Shown: positions 25,564 to 35,416, counted from the stretch's first letter. The stretch: DNA of 64,000 nt from Isosphaera pallida ATCC 43644 (GCF_000186345.1 NC_014962.1:1550001-1614000), one strand, 5' to 3'. Numbers and translations: made by a program. The notes: generated from the letters alone by a model not told the origin.

Positions 25564-26325
25564 ATGAGTTCACCCGAATTGCCACCGCCTCGCCAACCCC
25601 ACGCCGCAGCCCCCCCCAACCCTCCCTCCGTTCCGGCACCCAATCAGGATCTCCTAACCTGGTTTGCTTACGCCGCGCCCATGTTGGTTTTTCTGGTTCT
25701 AACCCAACTGGAAAGCTGGTTTGTCACCCCCGAAGGCCAACCCGACCCTGATCGTTATCCCTGGCTTTACACAGGCAAACTGCTGGCGGTTGGAATCACC
25801 CTGTTTCTTTGTCGTTCCACCTGGCGCGATTACCGCCCGTTGCCTAGCCTGGGCGCGCTGGCGGCCGCCATCGCGGTCGGCCTGACGGTGGCCACGCTCT
25901 GGGTCGGGCTGGATGGTCTCTATCCCATTCCCTCCTGGATGGGCACCCGCTCCTCGTTCGACCCGGAGGTGCTGGATCCAACCAGCATGGTCGCGTTCAT
26001 CACCGTTCGTCTGATCGGTCTGGCACTGATCGTACCGTTCTTCGAGGAACTCTTTTGGCGCTCGCTGGTCGTGCGGTTCGTAATCGACCCCGACGATTTT
26101 ACCCGCGTCCCGGTGGGCCGGATGTCGCTCAACGCCGCCCTCGTCTCGACAGCGCTGTTCGCCGCCGCTCATCCCGAGTGGCTGCCCGCCTTGATCACCG
26201 GGTTGCTCTGGGCTGGACTCCTCGACCGCACCGGCTCCCTATCGGCCTGCCTTGTCAGCCACGTTGTCGCTAACCTCGCGCTGGGATGCTACGTCGTCGC
26301 CACCGGCTCCTGGCACTTTTGGTGA
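25564..26325 (+). CDS. CAAX protease-related protein of exosortase type
   Basis: A predicted 253-residue polytopic membrane protein of the CPBP/Abi family. About eight hydrophobic segments are visible. The catalytic EExxxR motif is Glu161-Glu162 to Arg166 (FFEELFWRS), with a likely metal-ligand His203 in AAHPEW and a further His in VSHVVAN. The overall pattern, including the final GSWHFW, matches the CAAX prenyl protease-related proteins found near exosortases (TIGR03008 as remembered). Such proteins are assumed to help sort exported proteins to the surface. No exosortase gene is in the window, so the link is by family only. The ATG at 25564 lacks a Shine-Dalgarno. A 30-residue Pro/Ala-rich N-terminus precedes helix 1. 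Confidence 0.87.
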   Translation: MSSPELPPPRQPHAAAPPNPPSVPAPNQDLLTWFAYAAPMLVFLVLTQLESWFVTPEGQPDPDRYPWLYTGKLLAVGITLFLCRSTWRDYRPLPSLGALAAAIAVGLTVATLWVGLDGLYPIPSWMGTRSSFDPEVLDPTSMVAFITVRLIGLALIVPFFEELFWRSLVVRFVIDPDDFTRVPVGRMSLNAALVSTALFAAAHPEWLPALITGLLWAGLLDRTGSLSACLVSHVVANLALGCYVVATGSWHFW

Positions 26326-26502
26326 ACTCAACCCCCCTCCGCAACGCCACCGATTATTGGACGCCTTCATCCAAGTTTCACTGGACAGTCAGGCTGAGGG
26401 GCGCGAAGCTGAGTGCCAAGCCGACTGGACCAGGTGAGTGAGCCTTCGACGACCTTGAGGCCGTCCCTCGCCTTGGGGAGATCGGCGTCGAGGGTGATGC
26501 CA

Positions 26503-29193
26503 ATGAATCTCATTCGATGGAACCCGGGACGACTTGGTTCCGGCGTGCGGCTCACGAGGATTCCAGTATGGACGTTGGTGTGCGTGGTTTCGGTGGTGAC
26601 CGTTGGAGTGGGGTGGGGTTCGCAACCGCCCAGCGACCCGCCGGGCCAGCCCGCGCTCCAATCTGAACCAAATCGCTCGGCCGGGCCGGTCGAGGGTGGC
26701 TACCTGCTGCCCAATGGTTGGACGATCACGCCGGCGGGCCGTCAGGTGACCATCGGCGACCTGCCGCTCAACATCCTGCCGTTGGCCGACGGCCGTTACG
26801 CTTTGGCGGGCACCTGCGGGTTCAACACCCATGAATTGAATGTCATCGACCTGGAGAAAGGCCAGGTGGTTGAACGGGCGCGGGTACGACAAAGCTGGTT
26901 CGGCCTGGCTTATCGTCCAGCCGACCGCGTGGTTTGGTGGGCCGGCGGCGGGTCGGGGTTGATCCATTCCTATCGGTTCGATCCTGAAACCGCCAAGCTC
27001 GAACGGATCAACGATCCCGAACCCATCCTCAACGACCTGACCCGCGCTGCAGCCCCCAAGCTGGCCGCACCCGCCGATCCCAACGCGGCCCGCTTCCGCA
27101 CTGGGTTGGTCCTCAGCCGTGATGGTCGCACGCTCTACGCGCTAGATATCAATGAAGGACGCCTCGACGCCCTCGACGCCGACTCCGGCAAGCTGCTACG
27201 TCGTGCCAAGGTCGGCGTGCGGCCTTACGACGTGGTCTTCTCGCCCAACGGTGCCGTGCTTTACGTCTCGGATTGGTCGCAACGCCAGGTGCTGGTGGTC
27301 GATCCGGCCGACCTCCGGGTAATCGCCACCATCGGGGTTGGCGAGCATCCCAATCAAATCGTGGTCGATCCCAAGCAGGAACGGTTGTTCGTGGCCAACG
27401 CGTCGAGCAACACCGTCAGCGTCATCGACGCGCGGGCCGGCGTGGTGGTCGAAACCATCGTCACCTCGCTGTTCCCCAACGCCCCCGAAGGCAGCACCCC
27501 CGACGCTCTGGCGATCACCCCAGACGGCTCGACCCTCTTCGTCGCCAACGCCGACAATAATTGCGTGGCCGTGGTCGATGTTGCCACCCCCCGACGCTCG
27601 GCCATCAAGGGATTCATCCCCACCGGCTGGTACCCGACCGCCTTGGCCGTCACTCCCGACGGCGGCACCCTGCTGGTCGGCGTGGGCAAAGGGAACCAAT
27701 CCCGCGCCAACCCGCCCAGCGAGGAATACCGCAAACAGGTCGATGAGATCCTCAAGCGCGAAACGATCACCGATCTTCCCAAGGAAACCCTCGCCGAACT
27801 CAAACGGTTCCCCTACATCGGCACCCTGCTCTCCGGCGCAGTCTCGATCGTGCCAATCCCCGACGACGCCCAACTGGCCACCTATACGGAACAGGTTTAC
27901 AAAAACTGTCCGTATACCGATCGGATGCTCGACACGGCCGATGCCCCGACGCACCCCACCGCGATCCCGGTCAAGGTGGGCGACCCCTCGCCGATCGAAC
28001 ATGTGATCTACATTATTAAAGAAAATCGCACCTATGATCAGGTGTTTGGAGATCTGCCCCAAGGCAATGGCGACCCCACCTTGACCCTCTTCGGCCGCGA
28101 GGTGACACCCAATCATCACAAACTCGCCGAGGAGTTTGTCCTTTTGGACAACCTCTATTGCAACGGTCAGGTTTCGGCGGACGGCCACCCGTGGTCAACG
28201 ATGGCCTACAACACCGACTACCTTGCGCGCAATTGGATGTTAACCTATTCGCGGCGAACCGGCGTCGATTTGGACGACGAGGCGATGCTTGCCAAAGCTC
28301 CCTCGGGCTTCCTCTGGGACGCCTGCGCCCGCGCTGGTCTGAGCTACCGCAGCTACGGCGAGTATGGCAACCGGGTCTCGCAACCCGACGGCACGGTCAA
28401 AATGGAAGCGCGGGTGCCCGGTTTGGTGGGCCACATCTGCCCCGACTACGGCATTCCCAAAGTCCCCGGACGACGCCCTCGTGACACCGACAACGCCGAG
28501 GTCTTCCTCGCCGAGTTCCGCGAGTTCGAGACGAACGGCAACCTGCCCCGTTTGATCATCATGAGTTTGGGGGAAGATCACACCGACGGCACCCGCCCCG
28601 GCGCATTCACCCCCCAAGCCTGCGTGGCCAGCAATGACCTGGCGCTGGGCCGAATCGTCGAAGCGGTCAGCAAGAGCCGTTACTGGCCCAAGACCGCGAT
28701 CTTCGTCATCGAGGACGATGCCCAGAATGGTCCCGACCATGTGGACGCCCACCGCACCGTCGGCCTTGTCGTCAGCCCTTATGCCAAGCGCAAGGTGGTT
28801 GATTCAACGATGTATCAGACCGTCTCGATGATCCGCACGATCGGCTTGATCCTTGGCCTGCCCCCGCTTAGCCAGTACGACGCCGGGGCGACGCCGATGT
28901 TCAAAAGCTTCACCAACGTCCCCGACTTGACACCCTACGACCACGAACCGGCCCGCATTGACCTCAACGCGGTCAACACCGAGTTGGCCTACGGCGCGAA
29001 GCGGTCAATGGAGTTGGATTTCAGCGATTACGACAAGATCGACGACTTCGAGCTCAATGAAATTCTCTGGCGGGCGATCAAAGGAGCCGACGCACCAATG
29101 CCTCCGGCGGTTCGTCGCGCTTTGGCGTTCCGCCCCCGTCTCATCGAAGGTGAAACCGGCATCAACCCGACGTCCTCGAACCCGACACCCTGA
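26503..29193 (+). CDS. YVTN-type beta-propeller plus phosphoesterase
   Basis: A predicted 896-residue exported protein. A signal segment (IPVWTLVCVVSVVTVGVGW) at about residues 18-37 is followed by a YncE/YVTN-type beta-propeller at about 60-430, with repeats such as YVSDWSQRQVLVVDP and LFVANASSNTVSVID. The C-terminal part from about 500 is a phosphoesterase domain of the phospholipase C/acid phosphatase superfamily (IEHVIYIIKENRTYDQVFGD, then VIEDDAQNGPDHVDAHR). The propeller could position a substrate or partner; the substrate is unknown. The ATG at 26503 has GAGGG 8 bases upstream. A strong hairpin follows about 46 bp after the stop. The domain pair recurs in planctomycetes and acidobacteria as remembered. 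Confidence 0.88.
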   Translation: MNLIRWNPGRLGSGVRLTRIPVWTLVCVVSVVTVGVGWGSQPPSDPPGQPALQSEPNRSAGPVEGGYLLPNGWTITPAGRQVTIGDLPLNILPLADGRYALAGTCGFNTHELNVIDLEKGQVVERARVRQSWFGLAYRPADRVVWWAGGGSGLIHSYRFDPETAKLERINDPEPILNDLTRAAAPKLAAPADPNAARFRTGLVLSRDGRTLYALDINEGRLDALDADSGKLLRRAKVGVRPYDVVFSPNGAVLYVSDWSQRQVLVVDPADLRVIATIGVGEHPNQIVVDPKQERLFVANASSNTVSVIDARAGVVVETIVTSLFPNAPEGSTPDALAITPDGSTLFVANADNNCVAVVDVATPRRSAIKGFIPTGWYPTALAVTPDGGTLLVGVGKGNQSRANPPSEEYRKQVDEILKRETITDLPKETLAELKRFPYIGTLLSGAVSIVPIPDDAQLATYTEQVYKNCPYTDRMLDTADAPTHPTAIPVKVGDPSPIEHVIYIIKENRTYDQVFGDLPQGNGDPTLTLFGREVTPNHHKLAEEFVLLDNLYCNGQVSADGHPWSTMAYNTDYLARNWMLTYSRRTGVDLDDEAMLAKAPSGFLWDACARAGLSYRSYGEYGNRVSQPDGTVKMEARVPGLVGHICPDYGIPKVPGRRPRDTDNAEVFLAEFREFETNGNLPRLIIMSLGEDHTDGTRPGAFTPQACVASNDLALGRIVEAVSKSRYWPKTAIFVIEDDAQNGPDHVDAHRTVGLVVSPYAKRKVVDSTMYQTVSMIRTIGLILGLPPLSQYDAGATPMFKSFTNVPDLTPYDHEPARIDLNAVNTELAYGAKRSMELDFSDYDKIDDFELNEILWRAIKGADAPMPPAVRRALAFRPRLIEGETGINPTSSNPTP

Positions 29194-29238
29194 AACGTCC
29201 GCGCGGTTGACCCGTGCCACCAAAGCGCGTCCTCCCAA

Positions 29239-29280
29239 GCCGACCCGTCCGGTCCGATCCTTCGGACCAGCCGGGTCGGC
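29239..29280 (+). terminator. Double-stem hairpin after phosphoesterase
   Basis: An outer 9-bp stem GCCGACCCG/CGGGTCGGC (29239-29247 and 29272-29280) encloses a symmetric 3x3 internal loop and an inner 7-bp stem GGTCCGA-TCCT-TCGGACC. It lies 46 bases after the stop, before the RND operon, and has no T tract. Confidence 0.65.
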
Positions 29281-29322
29281 GTCACTTATGTCGAGACGTG
29301 TCTTAGAATTACGTCAAGGTGG

Positions 29323-29337
29323 TTGTCAAGTGGACAA
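29323..29337. promoter_or_regulatory. Possible operator upstream of RND operon
   Basis: A palindrome TTGTC-AAGTG-GACAA, followed by a related TTGGACAA, lies 57 bases upstream of the adaptor start. A TAGAAT at 29304-29309 could be a -10 element but its -35 is poor. Regulator binding is only a guess. Confidence 0.35.
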
Positions 29338-29393
29338 ACTGATTGGACAATCAAGCGCTGTTTGTCTCCGCTGGTTGTTCGAGGAACAAAACC

Positions 29394-30731
29394 ATGTCCG
29401 TAACGACTCGGGATGTTGAGGCAACCGCCATTGACGCGACGTCGTCCGCGTTACACTCATCCGCTGCTGCCAAGAAGACGCGGCGTTCGGGTCCGGGATT
29501 CTTCACCTGGTTGTTCCGCGTCCTGGGCCAACTTTTGCTTGCAGTGTTGTTCGCCGCGGGGATCCTCGGCCTCATGATTTGGCTTTCAGGTGCCTTTGAG
29601 GCCAAGGTGCCCACCGATCGGACGATGGCGATGGCGGTCCCGCCCCAGATCGAGGAAGGCGAGTTCGACATCGTTGAGGTCCGTCGCATCGAACGTCCCC
29701 AAGTCGAGACCGCCGTGGGAACGGTTCGCGCTGCTCACGAAGTGTCGGTCGCCTCCAAAATCCTGGCAAGGGTGGAAGAGGTGAACATCCTGGCGGGTCA
29801 AGCGGTTCGCAAGGGTGATGTCTTGATGCGTCTGGACAAGGCCGATCTCGAAGCGCGTCTTGAACAGGCCAAGGCCGGCGAAGCGGCGGCCGAAGCCCGC
29901 GCGGCCCAGGCGCGAGCCGATTTCGCCCGCGCTGAGCGATTGCGTGCCAATCAAGCGATCCCCCGCGATCAATATGAAGCGGCCGCCACCGCGCTCAAGG
30001 CGGCTGAGGCCGATTTGGAACGAATGCGGCGGACCGTCAAGGAAGCCTCGATCATCGAGGATTACGCCTTGATCCGCGCTCCGATCTCGGGGGTGATTGT
30101 GGATAAGCTGGTGAATGTGGGCGACACGGTCACGCCAGGCCAACCAATTGCCACCCTTTACGACCCCACCCGGATGCAAATGGTCGCCACCGTGCGCGAG
30201 AGTTTGGCCCAGCGCCTCAAGGTGGGGCAGACCATCCCGGCCCGCCTCGACGCGCTGGGTTATGAATGTCAGGCGGTCATCAGCGAAATCGTGCCCGAAG
30301 CTCAGGCCGAAAGCCGCTCGTTCCAGGTCAAGGTGACCGGTGACTGTCCTCCTAACGTCTACAGCGGGATGTTCGGACGGATTCTCATTCCACTTGACCA
30401 TGAATCCGTGACCGTGGTGCCTGAATCGGCCGTGAGGCGGGTTGGTCAACTCGACCAGGTGGACGTGGTCGAGGAGGACGGCGCGATTCGCCGCCGCATT
30501 GTCCGTTTGGGTCGAAGCTTCAGCGAGGATCGTGAAGTTCTCTCCGGCCTGGTCCCCGGTGAACGGGTCAGAGCGCGGAAGACCACCCCGATCGCTCCGC
30601 CCGACCGTATCCAAAAGATCCAAGCAATCGCCGAACCAATGCCTAACCAAAACCAAAACGGGAATCCTTCCAATTCCGCCGCCTCTGCCGATTCGGTTGC
30701 CTCCACGCCGGAAAGCGAGGTCGCGCCATGA
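29394..30731 (+). CDS. RND efflux periplasmic adaptor (MFP)
   Basis: A predicted 445-residue membrane fusion protein that links an RND pump to the outer-membrane channel. A membrane anchor at about residues 37-62 (LFRVLGQLLLAVLFAAGILGL) follows a short tail. The lipoyl/hairpin region spans roughly 95-210, with ARVEEVNILAGQAVRKGDVL before and DYALIRAPISGVIVDKLVN after the coiled coil. The beta-barrel and MP-like domains follow, with a basic and polar tail. The ATG at 29394 has GAGGAAC 5-6 bases upstream. The gene ends in an ATGA overlap with the RND permease gene, so the two form an operon. No TolC-type gene is adjacent. Confidence 0.92.
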   Translation: MSVTTRDVEATAIDATSSALHSSAAAKKTRRSGPGFFTWLFRVLGQLLLAVLFAAGILGLMIWLSGAFEAKVPTDRTMAMAVPPQIEEGEFDIVEVRRIERPQVETAVGTVRAAHEVSVASKILARVEEVNILAGQAVRKGDVLMRLDKADLEARLEQAKAGEAAAEARAAQARADFARAERLRANQAIPRDQYEAAATALKAAEADLERMRRTVKEASIIEDYALIRAPISGVIVDKLVNVGDTVTPGQPIATLYDPTRMQMVATVRESLAQRLKVGQTIPARLDALGYECQAVISEIVPEAQAESRSFQVKVTGDCPPNVYSGMFGRILIPLDHESVTVVPESAVRRVGQLDQVDVVEEDGAIRRRIVRLGRSFSEDREVLSGLVPGERVRARKTTPIAPPDRIQKIQAIAEPMPNQNQNGNPSNSAASADSVASTPESEVAP

Positions 30732-33700
30732 CCACGCGAGCCAACTCCGGCGGCGAGACAACCCATCGCCATACTCACGGTCGTGAAGATATTCTCACTG
30801 GGATCGTCCGCATCTTTCTGGAATCGAACTTTTCGATCATTCTCATCATTGTGGCGGTTCTGATTGGTCTCGGTGCGCTGTTGGCGACCGCCCGCGAGGA
30901 AGACCCGCAAATCGTGGTGCCGTTGGCCGACATCATGGTGGAAATGCCGGGCCATACCGCCGAGGAGGTCGAACGCCTTGCCACCATTCCCTTGGAAAAG
31001 GCCCTCTATCAGATCGACGGCGTCGAGTACGTTTACAGCATGTCGCGCGAGAACCGGGCGATTATCACCGTCCGCTTCTTCGTCGGCCAGGACCGGGAAC
31101 GCAGCCTGGTCAAAATTCACAAAAAAATTGATGAGAATCTCGATCTCATCCCGCCGGGGGTGACCGGCTGGGTTGTCAAACCCATTGAGATCGACGACGT
31201 GCCAATTGTTTCGATGGCGTTGATCAGCGATCCCGACCAAGCGGGGCCGGGAACCGAATCCGCTGAAGATGGATATCCCATTCGGCGCGTGGCGGAGGAA
31301 CTGGCGCAACGGCTTTCCGCCCTGCCGAACGTCTCGCGGGTTCAGGTCATCGGCGGAATGCCTCGACAGGTCCGGATCGACCTCGACCCGGAACGGATGC
31401 GGGCCTATTCGTTGAGTCCGTTGGAAATCCAGAGGGCACTCATTGGTTCCAATTTGATCACCCCGGCCGGCTCGTTTGAACGCAACGACGCGATGGTGAC
31501 GGTGGAGGCCGGCCTGCGGCTCGATCGCCCTGAACAGCTGCCCAACTTGGTGGTCGGGGTGTTCCAGGATCGCCCCGTCTTCCTCAAGGATGTCGCGACG
31601 ATTCGCGATGGGCCGGCTGAGGCGTCGTCTTACGTCCGTCACGGTTTCGGTCCGGCTCGGGAGTTCGCGGTCGAACCCGGCGCGCCGGGTTACGTGCTGG
31701 GCGCGCCCGTCGCCCACGACCAAGACGGGAAGGCCCACCAACTCGTTGCCCAGGTTGAACCGCCTCAAACCGCGGTGACGATCGCTGTCTCCAAGCAAAA
31801 GGGAACCAACGCCGTTTCGGTGGCCGAGGCGGTCCTCAACCGCGTCGAGGAACTCCGGGCCGACTTGGTTCCCTCCGATATGAAACTGGTCGTGACCCGC
31901 AATTCGGGTCTGGTCGCCAATGAAAAAGTCAACGAATTGATTGAAGCGCTTTGGGTTGCCATCGTGATCGTCCTGGCGCTTCTGACGCTGAGCCTCGGCT
32001 GGCGCGACGCCTTGGTGGTCGCCGTGGCGGTTCCCGTGGTGTTTGGTCTGACCCTCGGCGTCAACTATCTCGCCGGTTATACCATCAACCGCGTGACCCT
32101 GTTTGCCTTGATCCTCTCGCTGGGTCTGCTGGTGGACGACCCGATTGTGGACGTTGAAAACATCGCTCGCCACTTCTCCACCCGCGGCCGCGCTGACAGG
32201 GAGGTGGTGCTGGAGGCAGTCGCCGAAATTCGTCCTCCGCTCATTAGTGCGACGCTTGCCGTGATCGTGAGCTTTTTACCGCTGTTTTTCATCACCGGCA
32301 TGATGGGACCCTACATGGCCCCCATGGCGCTGAATGTTCCCATCGCCATGTTGATGTCGATGGTTGTCGCTTTCACGATCACGCCGTGGCTGGCCTATCA
32401 AGCGTTGCGTGGGCATGTCAAGCCGATGAACGGGGAATCCCCTCCCGTCGGTCACGATCACGACCCCGACGACCCGGACACGATTCGACGAACGATGCTC
32501 TATCGGTTCGCCCGTCCCCTAATGAGTCCACTGTTGGGTTCGAAGTGGCGGTCGGTGCTGTTTTTGTTGATTATGGCGGGTGTGACCCTGGCAGCGACCG
32601 CTTTGGCGGCGGTCCGGGCGGTCCCGCTCAAAATGCTGCCTTATGATAACAAAAATGAATTCCTTGTTCTGATTGACCTCGATGAGGGAACGACCCTGGA
32701 ACGAACCGACGCGGTCGTGCGCCAGTTTGAGACGCTGTTGGCAGTCGAACCGGAAGTCGTCAACCTGACGAGCCATGTCGGCGTGTCGGGCCCGATCGAC
32801 TTCAATGGCCTAGTGCGTCACTACGGCCTGCGGGCCATGCCCCATCAGGCTGAAATCCGAGTCAACCTGGTTGGTAAACGTCACCGAAGTCAGCAAAGCC
32901 ACGCCATCGGCCTGCGGCTGCACGACCGTTTGACCGAACTGGCCGACCGCTTCAACGCGCGGGTCAAAATCGTCGAACTGCCGCCGGGCCCGCCAGTCCT
33001 TTCCTCGTTGGTCGCGGAGGTGTACGGGCGCCCCGATATGACATATGACCAACTCGCCGACGCCGCTGAGGTGGTCGCGCGGCGGTTTCGGGTCGAGCCG
33101 GGTGTGGTAGACGTGGACGACACCATCGAAACGCCCGCCCGCAAATTGATCTTTGTGACCGATCAGGAGAAAGCCGCTCTCAATGGTGTCTCGGTTGAGG
33201 AGATCGCGCGAACGTTAGCCCTGGTCCTTCATGGCGGTCATGCGGGGACCGTGCGCGAAGTCGGCGAGGTCAACCCGCTCCGCATCGAGTTGCGGTTGCC
33301 CCGCGAACTGCGCTCCACTCCGGAAGATTTAGCGCGGGTGCAGGTCAAGGGAACCAACGGCCGGTTGGTGCCGCTTTCCGAGTTGGGCGTCTGGGAGGAA
33401 GGTCGGGTCACCCAAACGATTCATCGCAAGAACCTGGAGCGTGTTGTTTACGTCTTGGCCGAAACCCTCGGCAGGCCGCCGGGCGATTGCGTGGCTGACA
33501 TCGCGTTGGATCGGGTCGAACCCCAACCCGGCGACTCCCAAGGGTTTGTGGCCGAGGGAACCGGCAAGCCGGTGGCACTCCGCACCTTTGGATTGGAGGG
33601 CGGCGGTGTTCCTTGGGCCTTGCCCGAGGGGGCGCGGGTCTCGTTCTCTGGCGAGGGCGAGTGGAAAATCACTCTCGATGTCTTCCGCGATCTCGGGTTG

Positions 33701-34237
33701 GCGTTCGCCGCAGCGATGGTCATGATTTATGTCATCTTGACCATGCAAACCAACTCGTTCGTGGTTCCCTTGGTGGTGATGCTGGCGATCCCGTTGACAA
33801 TCTCCGGGGTCATGCCCGGCTTCTTTATGCTCAACGCCTTGACGGGAACCACTGTCGAGGGTTACGCCGACACCGTCGATTTCACCGCCACCGCGATGAT
33901 TGGCATGATCGCTCTGTCCGGGATTGTCACCCGCAACGCGATTATCCTGGTGGAGTTTATCCATCACGCGGTCAAACGCGGCCGGTCACTATTCGACGCG
34001 ATCATTGAAAGCTGGGTGGTCCGAATGCGGCCAATCCTGTTGACCGCCGCCGCGGCCATGCTCTCCTCGATTCCAATCACGCTCGACCCGATCTTCTCGG
34101 GACTTGCTTGGTCACTGATCTTTGGACTGATCGCCTCGACGGTGTTTACCCTCTTTGTGATCCCGGCCGCCTATTGGCTCATCAACGCGACACAGGTGGA
34201 CATTGATGGTTCTTATTCCGACCAGTCGGAAGAATGA
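30728..34237 (+). CDS. RND family efflux permease
   Basis: A predicted 1169-residue inner-membrane RND pump of the AcrB/HAE-type superfamily, which exports hydrophobic compounds or metabolites by proton antiport. The start is typical (TGIVRIFLESNFSIILIIVAVLIGLGALLA). The paired proton-relay acidic residues are Asp470-Asp471 in GLLVDDPIVDVEN. Twelve membrane segments in two groups are expected, with two large periplasmic loops. It is about 130 residues longer than AcrB, with added sequence near residues 310-350 (YVLGAPVAHDQDGKAHQLV) and 930-980. The start codon overlaps the adaptor stop (ATGA). Substrates cannot be predicted. Confidence 0.93.
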   Translation: MTTRANSGGETTHRHTHGREDILTGIVRIFLESNFSIILIIVAVLIGLGALLATAREEDPQIVVPLADIMVEMPGHTAEEVERLATIPLEKALYQIDGVEYVYSMSRENRAIITVRFFVGQDRERSLVKIHKKIDENLDLIPPGVTGWVVKPIEIDDVPIVSMALISDPDQAGPGTESAEDGYPIRRVAEELAQRLSALPNVSRVQVIGGMPRQVRIDLDPERMRAYSLSPLEIQRALIGSNLITPAGSFERNDAMVTVEAGLRLDRPEQLPNLVVGVFQDRPVFLKDVATIRDGPAEASSYVRHGFGPAREFAVEPGAPGYVLGAPVAHDQDGKAHQLVAQVEPPQTAVTIAVSKQKGTNAVSVAEAVLNRVEELRADLVPSDMKLVVTRNSGLVANEKVNELIEALWVAIVIVLALLTLSLGWRDALVVAVAVPVVFGLTLGVNYLAGYTINRVTLFALILSLGLLVDDPIVDVENIARHFSTRGRADREVVLEAVAEIRPPLISATLAVIVSFLPLFFITGMMGPYMAPMALNVPIAMLMSMVVAFTITPWLAYQALRGHVKPMNGESPPVGHDHDPDDPDTIRRTMLYRFARPLMSPLLGSKWRSVLFLLIMAGVTLAATALAAVRAVPLKMLPYDNKNEFLVLIDLDEGTTLERTDAVVRQFETLLAVEPEVVNLTSHVGVSGPIDFNGLVRHYGLRAMPHQAEIRVNLVGKRHRSQQSHAIGLRLHDRLTELADRFNARVKIVELPPGPPVLSSLVAEVYGRPDMTYDQLADAAEVVARRFRVEPGVVDVDDTIETPARKLIFVTDQEKAALNGVSVEEIARTLALVLHGGHAGTVREVGEVNPLRIELRLPRELRSTPEDLARVQVKGTNGRLVPLSELGVWEEGRVTQTIHRKNLERVVYVLAETLGRPPGDCVADIALDRVEPQPGDSQGFVAEGTGKPVALRTFGLEGGGVPWALPEGARVSFSGEGEWKITLDVFRDLGLAFAAAMVMIYVILTMQTNSFVVPLVVMLAIPLTISGVMPGFFMLNALTGTTVEGYADTVDFTATAMIGMIALSGIVTRNAIILVEFIHHAVKRGRSLFDAIIESWVVRMRPILLTAAAAMLSSIPITLDPIFSGLAWSLIFGLIASTVFTLFVIPAAYWLINATQVDIDGSYSDQSEE

Positions 34238-34286
34238 TCTGGGTCTCGGTGGGGCCGACACGTCATGCGACGTTTGGCTCCACCTT

Positions 34287-34340
34287 GATTTCCATTGAGG
34301 CTCGTCCTCCCCCGATTTCCGTTGAGGCTCGTCCTCCCCC
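34287..34340. repeat. 27-bp tandem repeat, two copies
   Basis: Two adjacent 27-base units (34287-34313 and 34314-34340), beginning GATTTCC and ending CCTCCCCC, differ at one base (A or G at the eighth position). They lie in the gap between the convergent RND permease and the membrane-protein gene. Confidence 0.8.
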
Positions 34341-34489
34341 GCCAATCCGCCGCCATGTTGGGGATGGATGGCGGGGAGGGCCAATGAAGTACGCCGCAAC
34401 CGCGGTTGGTTGCAGCTGGTTTGGCTTTGAACACAACCTGATGGGACTCCAACTCAACTCAACTTGGCTTGAACTTCATTTCATGTGGT

Positions 34490-35416
34490 TCAAACATCGA
34501 GCCGGGACCGTTCCAAAGGGTCGCCCAGTTCGTCGTCGCCGTCCATAACGCCGTGGCGGTTGAGACCGCCTAGCGGGTCGGGCAAGGTGCCGCGATCCAG
34601 ATACCACATCCGGTCGGGTCCGCGAACCAGACCCATTCGTCCGGGACAGACCGCCAAGTGTTTGCCAGTACGGGCGTGGCTGACATGGATCTCGAATGTC
34701 GCCTGGCATTCATCACGGGTTTTGGAGTGATCCGACTTGAACTTGCGGACCTCAAATCGCAACGGATTGAGAAACTTCGGCTGGTTTCTCCGTCCCTCCA
34801 GTCGGGCGAGCGTCTGGTTCCAATACGTCTTGAAGCTGGTGAAATCGTTAAAAGAGCGGCACTTACGGCCGACTTTAGAAAGCATGAGCCACATCCGCTT
34901 GTGATGGGGACGCACATGCGACAAGGCCGCGTAAAACTCTTTGAGAGCCTGTTCCGGAACCAGGCGAACCGGACGTTCCAACGTGAGGATCAGCGGGAAG
35001 GCGACCAGGGCGGCGACCGCCAGACCCAAGATCAGGGTCAGAAAGGCCAAGCCGAAAGCGAGTTGGACGAGCAGCCAGCCGGTCAGACCCAGCACAAGGA
35101 ACAACACCAGAAGGAATTTGAGCAGATCGCCGCCCCACTCGGCTTGACGAGTCCAGACCTCCACATCTGCCGTTACATTGCGGCGCGGGGTCGGGGATGA
35201 TGCAGGGGTGCCGACCCGCCCCCGGGCCAGGGCGGATTGGTCCTCCGGTTCGTCGATGAGGTCGTAAGCTGATTGTCCGCTAGTGTCGGGTGGAATCGAC
35301 CCGGAAGGTGTTCGATCGGCCTGCAACGGCGCATCGTCGAACAGACCACGCGCATCGGCTGGATCGCGGTCGTCGTCGGAGGGGGCGAAGGGGTCGTGGG
35401 GACGAGCCGGATTCAC
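34490..35416 (-). CDS. Membrane protein coupled to VCBS-repeat gene
   Basis: A predicted 308-residue protein of no recognised family. Residues 1-95 are polar and Asp/Pro-rich, probably disordered. Two membrane helices lie at about 98-145 (LLKFLLVLFLVLGLTGWLL, then FGLAFLTLILGLAVAALVAF). A soluble domain of about 160 residues follows, basic and Trp/Phe-rich (HKRMWLMLSKVGRKCRSF). The GTG at 35416 overlaps the stop of the upstream gene as GTGA and has GGGAG about 8 bases upstream, so translation is probably coupled. The longer frame to 35524 was dropped. The context suggests a partner of the VCBS-repeat protein, with the soluble domain on one face of the membrane. Confidence 0.8.
   Translation of the reverse strand: MNPARPHDPFAPSDDDRDPADARGLFDDAPLQADRTPSGSIPPDTSGQSAYDLIDEPEDQSALARGRVGTPASSPTPRRNVTADVEVWTRQAEWGGDLLKFLLVLFLVLGLTGWLLVQLAFGLAFLTLILGLAVAALVAFPLILTLERPVRLVPEQALKEFYAALSHVRPHHKRMWLMLSKVGRKCRSFNDFTSFKTYWNQTLARLEGRRNQPKFLNPLRFEVRKFKSDHSKTRDECQATFEIHVSHARTGKHLAVCPGRMGLVRGPDRMWYLDRGTLPDPLGGLNRHGVMDGDDELGDPLERSRLDV

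Noticed and set aside
29586-30761. Minus-strand frame of 391 codons
   Set aside because: Antisense to the RND adaptor, which has intact lipoyl and barrel segments.
30446-32173. Minus-strand frame of 575 codons
   Set aside because: It overlaps the RND adaptor and permease genes antisense. Its translation is His/Asp/Arg-rich with no recognisable domains.
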